Positions 8,724-16,051 of a DNA stretch of 21,581 nucleotides are shown in pieces (the first letter of the stretch is position 1; every line of letters begins with the position of its first letter). The position numbers and the translations under genes were made by a program. This DNA comes from Pseudomonadota bacterium (GTDB lineage Bacteria > Pseudomonadota > Alphaproteobacteria > Rhizobiales > Xanthobacteraceae): contig JAJYAH010000022.1 of assembly GCA_021779635.1 (NCBI GenBank), forward strand, positions 1-21,581, given 5' to 3'. The notes below the pieces were generated by a model that did not search any database, was not told the origin of the DNA, and worked only from the letters and a program-made list of their open reading frames with translations.

Positions 8724-9698
8724 ATGGCTTCAGATCGAACTCACCGCCATGCTGACCAGCATATTGACGGCGACAGCCACGACCATCACGACCATTCTCA
8801 CGGCGCCGGACATGTTCATGCCCCAGCTGATTTCGGGAAGGCGTTTGCCATCGGCGTCGCGCTGAACACCGCGCTGGTCGCAGCCGAGGGGATCTATGGG
8901 TATCTCGGCAATTCGACCGCGCTGATGGCCGACGCGGGACATAATCTCAGCGACGTCCTTGGCTTGATCGTGGCCTGGAGCGCGTCGGTGGCGGCAAAAC
9001 GTGCGCCGAGCGGACGCTTTACCTACGGCTTTCGGCGAACCTCAATTCTCGCCGCTCTCGCAAATGCAATATTCCTTCTTGTCGCGACCGGCGCGATCGG
9101 CCTTGAGTCGATCCAGCGTCTCTGGAGCCCGGAACCTGTTGCGGGGATTACCGTGATGGTCGTGGCGGCGATCGGTATCCTGATCAACGGCGCCACAGCG
9201 CTGCTCTTTGCGAGTGGCCGGAAAGGCGACATCAACATTCGGGGCGCCTTTCTCCATATGGCAGCTGACGCTGCGGTCTCCGCCGGCGTGGTCGTTGCGG
9301 TCGCCCTTATCCTGCTCACCGGCTGGCTGTGGCTCGATCCGGTGACGAGCCTATTGATCTGTGCAGTCATCCTCTGGAGCACATGGGGGCTATTGAGGGC
9401 CTCCGTGAGTTTGTCGCTCGATGCCGCACCGCGGGGAACCGATGTCGAAGGGGTGCGGCAGTTTCTTCTGAGTCGCCCCGGCGTCGCGACCGTACATGAC
9501 CTCCATGTCTGGCCCATCAGCACTACCGAGACCGCCATGACTTGCCATATCGTGATGCCGGATGGCCATCCGGGTGACGAGTTCCTGCTCGAGTCGGCCC
9601 ATACGCTGCGGCATTCGTTCAGGATCGGACACTCAACTCTGCAGATTGAGGTCGACGAAAATAACGGCTGCATGTTGGCTCCCGATAACGTTGTCTAA
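8724..9698 (+). CDS. czcD: CzcD-like cation diffusion facilitator (Zn/Cd/Co export)
   Basis: The 324-residue protein has a histidine-rich cytoplasmic N-terminus (residues 7-33, including HDHHDHSHGAGHVH), six TM segments and a short C-terminal metal-binding domain (HDLHVWPISTTETAMTCHIV). The transport site is visible: TM2 LMADAGHNLSDV supplies H and D, and TM5 FLHMAADAAVSAG supplies the paired H and D, the arrangement of zinc-type CDF proteins. It would move Zn, Cd or Co from cytoplasm to periplasm in exchange for protons, feeding the CzcCBA pump. The ATG at 8724 has GAGGA upstream at suitable spacing. It follows czcA by 43 bases with no clear terminator, so probably belongs to the same operon. 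DmeF is an alternative name; the overall class is secure. Confidence 0.92.
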   Translation: MASDRTHRHADQHIDGDSHDHHDHSHGAGHVHAPADFGKAFAIGVALNTALVAAEGIYGYLGNSTALMADAGHNLSDVLGLIVAWSASVAAKRAPSGRFTYGFRRTSILAALANAIFLLVATGAIGLESIQRLWSPEPVAGITVMVVAAIGILINGATALLFASGRKGDINIRGAFLHMAADAAVSAGVVVAVALILLTGWLWLDPVTSLLICAVILWSTWGLLRASVSLSLDAAPRGTDVEGVRQFLLSRPGVATVHDLHVWPISTTETAMTCHIVMPDGHPGDEFLLESAHTLRHSFRIGHSTLQIEVDENNGCMLAPDNVV

Positions 9699-9758
9699 CT
9701 GGCGCATAAACTAACCGTGCGTTGCCGACTGCAAGAGTTGATCGGCCGGAGGTGCGAG

Positions 9759-10127
9759 ATGATTGTCAGGCAATCTCTGTACGTACTCTTTACGCTCCTG
9801 ATGACATGCAACGGCCTATCTGCAAAAGGCGGCACCTATCGCATGGAAGACCGGTATAATCCGCAGCATATTGATAATTTACCTGCCGAAATTCGCACCT
9901 CCATCCTCCGCAAATGCAAAGATCCAAAAGCCCTGCACCCATTCGCGGCCTATTCGGATGGTTCGAAAAAGATCGAGCTTCACTTTGAACATTTCCTCTG
10001 TGATGGCAGCGGCAGCTACTGCCGACCATCAGGGTGCTTGCATCAAGTCTGGGTTCTGGTAGGCGGTCACTATCGCCTTATGCAAAGCTTCTACGCTCCC
10101 TCGGGCGATAGAATTGGACCATGGTAG
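9759..10127 (+). CDS. Small exported cysteine-containing protein of unknown function
   Basis: I chose the ATG at 9759 because GGAGG lies six bases upstream; a GTG at 9717 would add 14 residues without an SD. The 122-residue product has a signal peptide (residues 1 to about 22, LYVLFTLLMTCNGLSA-K). The mature part contains NLPAEIRTSILRKC, then HFEHFLCDGSGSYCRPSGCLHQVW, whose three or four cysteines suggest disulfides in the periplasm. I recall similar proteins among uncharacterised Bradyrhizobium ORFs but know no function. It follows the CDF gene by 60 bases on the same strand, so metal-linked expression is possible but unproven. Confidence 0.75.
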   Translation: MIVRQSLYVLFTLLMTCNGLSAKGGTYRMEDRYNPQHIDNLPAEIRTSILRKCKDPKALHPFAAYSDGSKKIELHFEHFLCDGSGSYCRPSGCLHQVWVLVGGHYRLMQSFYAPSGDRIGPW

Positions 10128-10265
10128 GCTCGGTTCGAAGCCATCACGCCGCCGGCGAAACGAACCAACGGCCCGCGTTCCTCAAGCCTGCGGAATAAAG
10201 ACTGGAGCCGAGCCAAAGTATTCGACAGGCGCCTGCTTGTGATATCTTAGGTCATCAAAGGTCTC

Positions 10266-10297
10266 TTACAGCACATGCCGGTTACAGCACATGCCGG
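10266..10297 (+). repeat. Perfect 16-bp tandem duplication across a start codon
   Basis: TTACAGCACATGCCGG occurs twice in direct succession (10266-10281 and 10282-10297). Each copy contains an ATG (10275 and 10291). Because 16 is not a multiple of three, the ATGs are in different frames; only the second opens the hydrolase-like gene. The nearest SD-like sequence, AAAGG at 10257-10261, is 13 bases from the first ATG and 29 from the second. Confidence 0.95.
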
Positions 10298-11157
10298 AAG
10301 TCCTGAATTGGAACTGGCGCGGACAGGATATTCAGCTCGGATTCGATGTCCGGGGAGAAGGTCCGACGATAGTTATGTTACCTGCCTTGAGTTCCATCTC
10401 GAGCCGCTGCGAGATGTATCCGATCTCGAAACATTTGAGCTCAAGCTTCAGATGTATCGCCGTCGATTGGCCGGGGTTCGGTGTGCTGTTGCGGCCGCCG
10501 ATCGCCTGGGCGCCGGATGCGTACCGCTCCTTCGTTGCGTTCGTTTTTGAGCGCTTCTCGAATCCTTTTGCCACAGTCGCGGCCGGCCATGCCGCCGGGT
10601 ACTTGATTGGATATGCCGCCGGTCACCCGGGCTCGGCCGGCCGGCTGTGTCTGATTGCACCGACCTGGCGAGGGCCGCTGCCGACAATGATGGGCCGTCG
10701 GCATCCCGCGTTCCGCGCGCTGTCTCGCTTTGTCGATGCCCCGGTCCTCGGGACGGCGCTTTACAGGTTGAACGTCAATCGGCCGATGATCCGCATGATG
10801 AGTCTGGGGCACGTTTACTCCGACCGGTCGTGGTTGACGGAGCAGCGTTTTGCGGAGAAGCTGCAGGTGACGAATGCTGTCGGCGCGCGCCACGCCTCTT
10901 TCAGGTTCGTCGCCGGCGAACTCGATCCGATGACCAGCCGGGACGAGTTTTTGCAAGCGGCACGACGCGTTAAAGATCCAATACTGGTTGTATATGGGGC
11001 CAAGACGCCGCTACGGTCAAAGTCGGAGATGCAAGCGCTCTCGGAGCTGCCGGGCATTTCCTCGGTCGAATTGCCCGACGGAAAACTGGCCGCACATGAG
11101 GAGTTTCCTGCGGAAACTGCTGCGGTCATTCGCGATTTCTTGACGTCAGCGGCATAG
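10291..11157 (+). CDS. Alpha/beta-hydrolase-fold protein lacking the catalytic serine
   Basis: The 288-residue protein has the early strand/oxyanion region (GEGPTIVMLPALSS), a long cap-like region (about residues 120-190) and a C-terminal domain ending in a conserved-looking His (KLAAHEEFP). The nucleophile elbow, normally G-x-S-x-G, reads G-H-A-A-G (about residue 98-102), so serine is replaced by alanine. The usual acid position after the sixth strand reads YGAKTPLRSK, with T where D is common. I infer a non-hydrolytic fold member, or one with an unusual mechanism. It stands alone on the plus strand and converges with the RHH-MFS gene. Its start lies in the second copy of a 16-bp tandem duplication and lacks a close SD, so expression may be weak. 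Confidence 0.75.
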   Translation: MPEVLNWNWRGQDIQLGFDVRGEGPTIVMLPALSSISSRCEMYPISKHLSSSFRCIAVDWPGFGVLLRPPIAWAPDAYRSFVAFVFERFSNPFATVAAGHAAGYLIGYAAGHPGSAGRLCLIAPTWRGPLPTMMGRRHPAFRALSRFVDAPVLGTALYRLNVNRPMIRMMSLGHVYSDRSWLTEQRFAEKLQVTNAVGARHASFRFVAGELDPMTSRDEFLQAARRVKDPILVVYGAKTPLRSKSEMQALSELPGISSVELPDGKLAAHEEFPAETAAVIRDFLTSAA

Positions 11158-11218
11158 ACGAGGCGTTCACCCAAGCGCCTGCCGGCGCTTCCAAGCATCC
11201 GCCATCCTATCCCGCGTC

Positions 11219-13273
11219 TCACCAATCCACCTCTTGAGAGGGTTCAGGGACAGATCGATCGGCTGTCGCTGGTACGAGTGCTGGCTGCGCATCCGGTGAA
11301 ACAAATGAAAAGCTGACGTAGCTGGCGAAGCTGCTGATCCATGGGACTGCGAACCACAACATAGCAAGCACCTGAAGAGCGAGGCTGATCCCGAATGCAG
11401 CCTGATAGGCGGCAAGCGGATAGTGCCCATCCTGGGGCGTCCATTGGTTGATGATCAGTCCGATCCCATATTGGGTGGCGAACGCCCAGCCGAAATGCAA
11501 GAGGTTCAAGGCTCCATTGGCACGTGCGGCGATTTCGATGGGAAAGTAGTCTGCTATGACCGCGTAGCTCAGCACGGTGGCTGCCCCCACTACCGATATG
11601 GCGGACCAAGGCAGAATGGATGGGAGTGGCACGCGAAGAATAAGCGCGAGTTCGGCCACCATGAACAGCGCGCCAAATGCTGCCAACAGAACCTCGGTCG
11701 CTATACCACGTTTGCGCAGACGATCCGCGAGCGTCCCCAGCAGTAATGCTCCCACGCTAATTCCAACGGCCATCATGAAGAGCTGATTGGTGACGCTTTG
11801 TCGGTCGAAACCTTCAACGTCAGCGAGCCAGGATGCAGCCCACAAGGAATGCATTGCCCAGGACGATCCGATGCACGTTGCGGACAGGGGCGCAATTCTC
11901 AGGAAGCGCGGATCTGAGAAGATCGAGCGCAATGATAGCGCTTTCCCAGAGGGGGCGGAGCGTTTGGTACCCCCGTTGGATTCGGGCACGGCAAAATAAA
12001 TCACCCCGGCGGTCGCGAGTGTCGCGATGGTGAGGACTTCGAACAGGCTCCGCCAGCCGATCCAGTTCAGCAGCCAATCGGTCGGCGCCGTAGCCGTGAC
12101 GGCCCCCAGCGATCCCAACATGATCATGCCACCATTGACGAATGCTATCCGATCTCTCGGAAACCAGACGACGATTGCCTTGAGGCCGGCCATCAATGAG
12201 GCGGCAACGCCGAGCCCAATCAGGGCGCGGCCGGCGAGAAGCTCGGCAAAACTATCGGCATTGCCGAACAGTGTCGCACCCCCGAGCGCAATAACCAGCA
12301 ATACGCTTTGGACCCGGCGCGGACCGTAACGATCCAGCAGCACGCCGATCGGGATCTGGGCTCCGGCAAAGACAAGAAAATAAACCGACGCGAGCAACCC
12401 CGTCTCGGCTGCACCAAGCCCAAACTCGCTAGCCAGTACCGGCGAAACCGACGCATTGATCGTTCGAAAGAGGTACGAGAGATAGTAGCCAGCAGCAAAG
12501 GGAAGGAAGACGGCGAGGATGAGCCGCCATTTTGACAGCGCCTTCCCACACGAGGTCTCCAACCTTTCGATTGTTGGTTCTGGATCGGAATTCTCTGCTT
12601 CTCGCGGTTCTTCATCCGAGGCCGCCTTGGCACGGCCGGCCCTGGTGTTCGGATATTCGGCAAAGCCTCGGTCGCCGGGCCCGGTCTTGGCTGATGCAGG
12701 CTGCGTCCGCGCGAGATCGCGGGGGTCAGAGCCAGCACCCGAATCATCGTGGGCTGGCATCGAATGGTGCGTGGGCCGCTCACTTGTTGCCTGATCCGAA
12801 TCGGAGTTCAGGCGGTGGATAGTCTCCTGCATAAGCGGGAGGCCCTCACGCACGCGGCGGTCGACCTGCTCCGCCAGGACCTTGAAGCGCTCGTCGCCGA
12901 GAACAATCGCCTCGCGCTGTCGCGATTCCGAAAGCGGTGGCATGACGGTCAGTTGATAGCGGGCGTGCAGCGCAACGGTCTCGGCGATCATCCGCATATC
13001 GCGCTCAAGACGGTCGAACCTGTCGTGCATATGATCGAGACTCTCGCGCAGCAGAGCATCGGTCGATGGAGCGGGATTCATAAAGTGCTCCAGCGCGGCT
13101 TCAACGAGCATGCTCTTGCCGACGCCGGGCCGATTGCTCGCGACGTCAAGGCGACTACAGACACCTTCACTCAACCGAACCGTCACCTTGCGGCGCGCTG
13201 AGGTTTTGCGCTTTCGCGCAGGTCGAACGTCAAGGCAACCAGTTTGCGCATCCAGCCCGGCGAGTTGTTGCAT
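11219..13273 (-). CDS. RHH DNA-binding domain fused to an MFS transporter
   Basis: I place the start at ATG 13273 because GGGGA lies nine bases upstream. The same frame is open back to 13516, but that extra 81 residues looks non-protein-like and spans a terminator-like hairpin. The 684-residue product has three parts. Residues about 29-66 are a ribbon-helix-helix (RRKVTVRLSEGVCSRLDVAS, then GVGKSMLVEAALEHF), and residues 67-155 an associated helical region related to the neighbouring RHH protein. Residues 156-245 are an acidic, low-complexity linker. Residues 247 to about 665 are a 12-TM major facilitator with motif A (GVLLDRYGPRRV). The transported substrate is unknown. No well-placed separate start for the MFS part is visible. 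A DNA-binding domain on a membrane transporter is unusual; it might be a membrane-tethered regulator or a chance gene fusion. Confidence 0.8.
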   Translation of the reverse strand: MQQLAGLDAQTGCLDVRPARKRKTSARRKVTVRLSEGVCSRLDVASNRPGVGKSMLVEAALEHFMNPAPSTDALLRESLDHMHDRFDRLERDMRMIAETVALHARYQLTVMPPLSESRQREAIVLGDERFKVLAEQVDRRVREGLPLMQETIHRLNSDSDQATSERPTHHSMPAHDDSGAGSDPRDLARTQPASAKTGPGDRGFAEYPNTRAGRAKAASDEEPREAENSDPEPTIERLETSCGKALSKWRLILAVFLPFAAGYYLSYLFRTINASVSPVLASEFGLGAAETGLLASVYFLVFAGAQIPIGVLLDRYGPRRVQSVLLVIALGGATLFGNADSFAELLAGRALIGLGVAASLMAGLKAIVVWFPRDRIAFVNGGMIMLGSLGAVTATAPTDWLLNWIGWRSLFEVLTIATLATAGVIYFAVPESNGGTKRSAPSGKALSLRSIFSDPRFLRIAPLSATCIGSSWAMHSLWAASWLADVEGFDRQSVTNQLFMMAVGISVGALLLGTLADRLRKRGIATEVLLAAFGALFMVAELALILRVPLPSILPWSAISVVGAATVLSYAVIADYFPIEIAARANGALNLLHFGWAFATQYGIGLIINQWTPQDGHYPLAAYQAAFGISLALQVLAMLWFAVPWISSFASYVSFSFVSPDAQPALVPATADRSVPEPSQEVDW

Positions 13274-13354
13274 TTTCTGATTTCCCCAGCGTCCCATGAT
13301 CGAGACCGCGGCGTCGCGATACGATTGATGCGGTGAACCAACCTGATGGGAATT

Positions 13355-13377
13355 ACAGAAAGAACAGGCGGAGCCTG
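13355..13377 (-). terminator. Possible intrinsic terminator after the traG-RHH genes
   Basis: On the minus strand CAGGC-TCC-GCCTG forms a 5-bp stem with a 3-base loop and is followed by TTCTTTCTGT. It lies between the RHH gene (stop at 13520) and the likely start of the RHH-MFS gene (13273). The short stem makes it a weak candidate, but its place fits the end of one transcription unit. Confidence 0.4.
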
Positions 13378-13519
13378 GCTTCAACAGAACAGAACTGCTG
13401 ACCCTGCTCTGGCGTAGAAAAAGAAAGCAGGTGCAGAATCCCGTTGATTGGCCTTGAGCTTCAACGACTGGAATTCGTTTGGTGAATTGACAGCCAAGCG
13501 ATTGCAAGAGCCGCAAACA

Positions 13520-13975
13520 TCATCCTGACTGAGAGTCAGCCTGACCTTTGACTTGGGGCGACGTCCCGACTTCAAGCGATTCGATACTGACTTCCCTAAG
13601 AACGGTCGATCCACTGGAGAGGCGCCGGCCGAGCGCTTCGACAAAGCGATCGTAGCGTTCGGCGCCCTTTGCGCGCGCTGCAGGGCTCGACTGCTCCGGT
13701 AGTGCCGGCGTTGACGTCAGCCAGAAACGGATGAACAGCGCGATCGTCTCGAGCGTGATGCCGTCATTGCGTTCGAGCCGTTCAAGCACCCGCACGATGC
13801 GATCGAGCCGCTTGGCGATCGCGGCCTCTCGCCGATCGGAATCGTCAGGCGAAAGGAATGATGCGATCGCAGCCTCTGCGACCAACGATTTGGGCTTGGC
13901 CTGACGTTTGGCGAACGCCTCAAGGCTGCGGAAGGTCTCCGAATCGAGATAGATGCTGAGCTGGGCCTTCTTCAT
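13520..13975 (-). CDS. Ribbon-helix-helix (CopG-like) protein of the conjugation operon
   Basis: The 151-residue protein starts KKAQLSIYLDSETFRSLEAF, a typical RHH beta-strand and first helix, with the second helix at LVAEAAIASFLS. A long helical C-terminal part follows (AKRLDRIVRVLERLERND, ETIALFIRFWLTSTPALPEQ, ERYDRFVEALGRRLSSGSTV). A TTG at 13987 that overlaps the TraG stop (TTGA) would add four residues; I prefer the ATG at 13975. Proteins of this shape are found next to traG in Rhizobiales ICEs, where they probably repress the transfer operon or assist relaxosome formation; neither is shown here. Its C-terminal region aligns by eye with the N-terminal 155 residues of the RHH-MFS fusion next door, so the two are likely paralogues. 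Confidence 0.85.
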   Translation of the reverse strand: MKKAQLSIYLDSETFRSLEAFAKRQAKPKSLVAEAAIASFLSPDDSDRREAAIAKRLDRIVRVLERLERNDGITLETIALFIRFWLTSTPALPEQSSPAARAKGAERYDRFVEALGRRLSSGSTVLREVSIESLEVGTSPQVKGQADSQSG

Positions 13976-13983
13976 GGCTGTGC

Positions 13984-15960
13984 TCAAAGACCCATATCAT
14001 CGCCGGGGTCGAGACTGGCAGAACGTGCAAGGCTTTGCATTCGGCCGTTCAGGGCCCGTGCCTGCACGGCATCGGCGTCTCCGTCGTCCGGATCGGCGTC
14101 GTACTCCATTTCAGAACGTGGCGAATTGACCACGAGCTTTTCGTCTTGTGGCAGTTCTACTTCGCGGTCGTAACCGCCATTCCGATCTCGGGCCTTTTGC
14201 TTCAACACTGTCAAGAACTCGACCGAGGGCGCAATCGGCGGGCGGCCTGACCAGTCGTCCCGTTGAGCGACCCGGTTGACCGGGACATTGCCTGTGGGGC
14301 TCAGAATCCGGGATTGGAATTGCGTATCCTCGTAATACCGAACCTTGCGGGCACGGACCGGGTGCACACCCGAAACCATCACGATCGCCTCGTTGGGTGA
14401 GAGCTGCATGACTTCGCCGGGCGTCAATAGCTGACGCGACGTTTCCTGGCGGCTCACCATCAGATGACCAAGCCACGGTGAGAGACGATGCCCGGCATAG
14501 TTCTTCATCGCCCGCATCTCGGTTGCTGTGCCCAGCGCATCCGATACCCGCTTGGCGGTACGCTCGTCATTGGTCGAGAAGGCGATGCGGATATGGCAGT
14601 TGTCGAGGATCGCGTGGTTCGGCCCGTAGGCGCGTTCGAGCTGATTCAGGCTTTGCGTGATCAGAAAGCTTCGGATGCCGTAACCGGCCATGAAGGCAAG
14701 CTGGCTCTCAAAGAAGTCGAGACGGCCAAGGGCGGCGAACTCGTCAAGCATCAGTAGAAGCCTTTGACGGCGTCCGCCGGTGACGAGGCTCTCCGTCAAC
14801 CGCCGGCCGATCTGATTGAGGATCAGGCGCATCAGCGGTTTTGTGCGGGCGATGTCGGAGGGCGGCACCACGAGGTAGAGCGAGACGGGTTGAGCTCTGT
14901 CCATCAGGTCACGAATCCGCCAATCGCAGCGACCCGTGACTGTGGCAACGACCGGATCGCGATATAGTCCTAAGAAGCTCATCGTCGTCGACAGCACGCC
15001 TGAGCGTTCATTTTCACTCTTATTGAGCAGCTCCCGCGCCGTCGACGCCACCACGGGATGAACGCGATCCCCCAGATGTGGCGTCGCCAGCATGATGTTC
15101 AACATCTTGTCGATCGCGCGCAAGGGGTCGGACAGGAAGTTGGCGACGCCTGCGAGCGTTTTGTCTGCCTCGGCGTAGAGGACATGCAGGATCGCGCCAA
15201 CAAGGAGGGAATGACTGGTCTTTTCCCAATGATTGCGTCTCTCGAGCGCGCCTTCTGGATCGACCAGGATGTCCGCGATATTTTGCGCATCCCGCACCTC
15301 GCAGTCGCCTTTGCGGATCTCCAGCAGCGGATTGTAGGCGGCGCTTTCGGGATTGGTCGGATCAAACAGCAGAACGGTCCCAAAGCCCGCGCGAAAACCC
15401 GAGGTCAGCTGGAAATTCTCGCCCTTGATATCGTGGACGATGGTCGAGCCCGGCCATGTCAGCAGCGTAGGAATCACAAGACCAACGCCCTTGCCCGAGC
15501 GGGTGGGCGCAAAACACAGCACATGTTCCGGACCGTTGTGTCTGATATAACGGCCATCAAATCGGCCGAGCACAACGCCGTCCGGTCCAAGAAGGCCAGC
15601 GCGTCTGATTTCGCGCACATCCGCCCAGTGTGCCGAGCCATATGTCGTCACATGCTGAGCTTCCCTCGCCCGCCAGACCGAAAGCACAATGGCAATGATC
15701 ATGGCCGCGACGCCACCGCTGGCGGCGATGCAGGCCCCCTTAATGAAAACGAGAGGTGCGTACGAATCGTATTTGAACCACCAGATGAAGAACGCGAGTG
15801 GCTGATAGATCGGCCAACGCCCGAACATGAACCAGGCAGGGCCGAGTTGCGGCTGGTAAGCCAGTCGCCAGGCAGTCCATTCGGTCGCCGCCCAGAGGAA
15901 GCCGAGCACGACAACCGAGACGAAGAGCAGTTGACCCCAGAGGATGCGTGTCGCGGACAT
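13984..15960 (-). CDS. traG: TraG/VirD4-type coupling ATPase (T4CP)
   Basis: The product is 658 residues from the ATG at 15960. The frame is open upstream to 16110, but that would overlap the relaxase 3' end, and the MSATRILWGQLLFV start matches the family better. N-terminal membrane segments (about residues 4-25, 50-60 and 75-95) precede the cytosolic ATPase. Walker A is APTRSGKG (about residues 151-158) and Walker B is LLLMLDEFAALGR. The length is normal for TraG of IncP-like systems. It would form the hexameric pump that delivers the relaxase-DNA complex to the mating channel. It lies 91 bases downstream of the relaxase gene and its stop meets the RHH gene start. The trbB-I genes that often follow are not in the window. 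Confidence 0.93.
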   Translation of the reverse strand: MSATRILWGQLLFVSVVVLGFLWAATEWTAWRLAYQPQLGPAWFMFGRWPIYQPLAFFIWWFKYDSYAPLVFIKGACIAASGGVAAMIIAIVLSVWRAREAQHVTTYGSAHWADVREIRRAGLLGPDGVVLGRFDGRYIRHNGPEHVLCFAPTRSGKGVGLVIPTLLTWPGSTIVHDIKGENFQLTSGFRAGFGTVLLFDPTNPESAAYNPLLEIRKGDCEVRDAQNIADILVDPEGALERRNHWEKTSHSLLVGAILHVLYAEADKTLAGVANFLSDPLRAIDKMLNIMLATPHLGDRVHPVVASTARELLNKSENERSGVLSTTMSFLGLYRDPVVATVTGRCDWRIRDLMDRAQPVSLYLVVPPSDIARTKPLMRLILNQIGRRLTESLVTGGRRQRLLLMLDEFAALGRLDFFESQLAFMAGYGIRSFLITQSLNQLERAYGPNHAILDNCHIRIAFSTNDERTAKRVSDALGTATEMRAMKNYAGHRLSPWLGHLMVSRQETSRQLLTPGEVMQLSPNEAIVMVSGVHPVRARKVRYYEDTQFQSRILSPTGNVPVNRVAQRDDWSGRPPIAPSVEFLTVLKQKARDRNGGYDREVELPQDEKLVVNSPRSEMEYDADPDDGDADAVQARALNGRMQSLARSASLDPGDDMGL

Positions 15961-16051
15961 AGGCGAGGCAATGCGCAAGGCCAAAAGCGAGCGCAATGAC
16001 AATTCTTTTGACGTCGCAATGTCGCGCAGCGTGGCGCAGGAATCGGCGGGG

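Noticed and set aside
11161..11180. AGGCG-N10-CGCCT as a terminator between converging genes
   Set aside because: Only 5 pairs with a 10-base loop and no T-run on either strand.
11817..12650. Several long open frames opposite the MFS part
   Set aside because: Shadows of a high-GC membrane-protein gene; the minus-strand frame shows TM segments and MFS motif A.
15058..15999. 313-codon plus-strand frame inside traG
   Set aside because: Antisense to the Walker-motif ATPase; no recognisable protein features.
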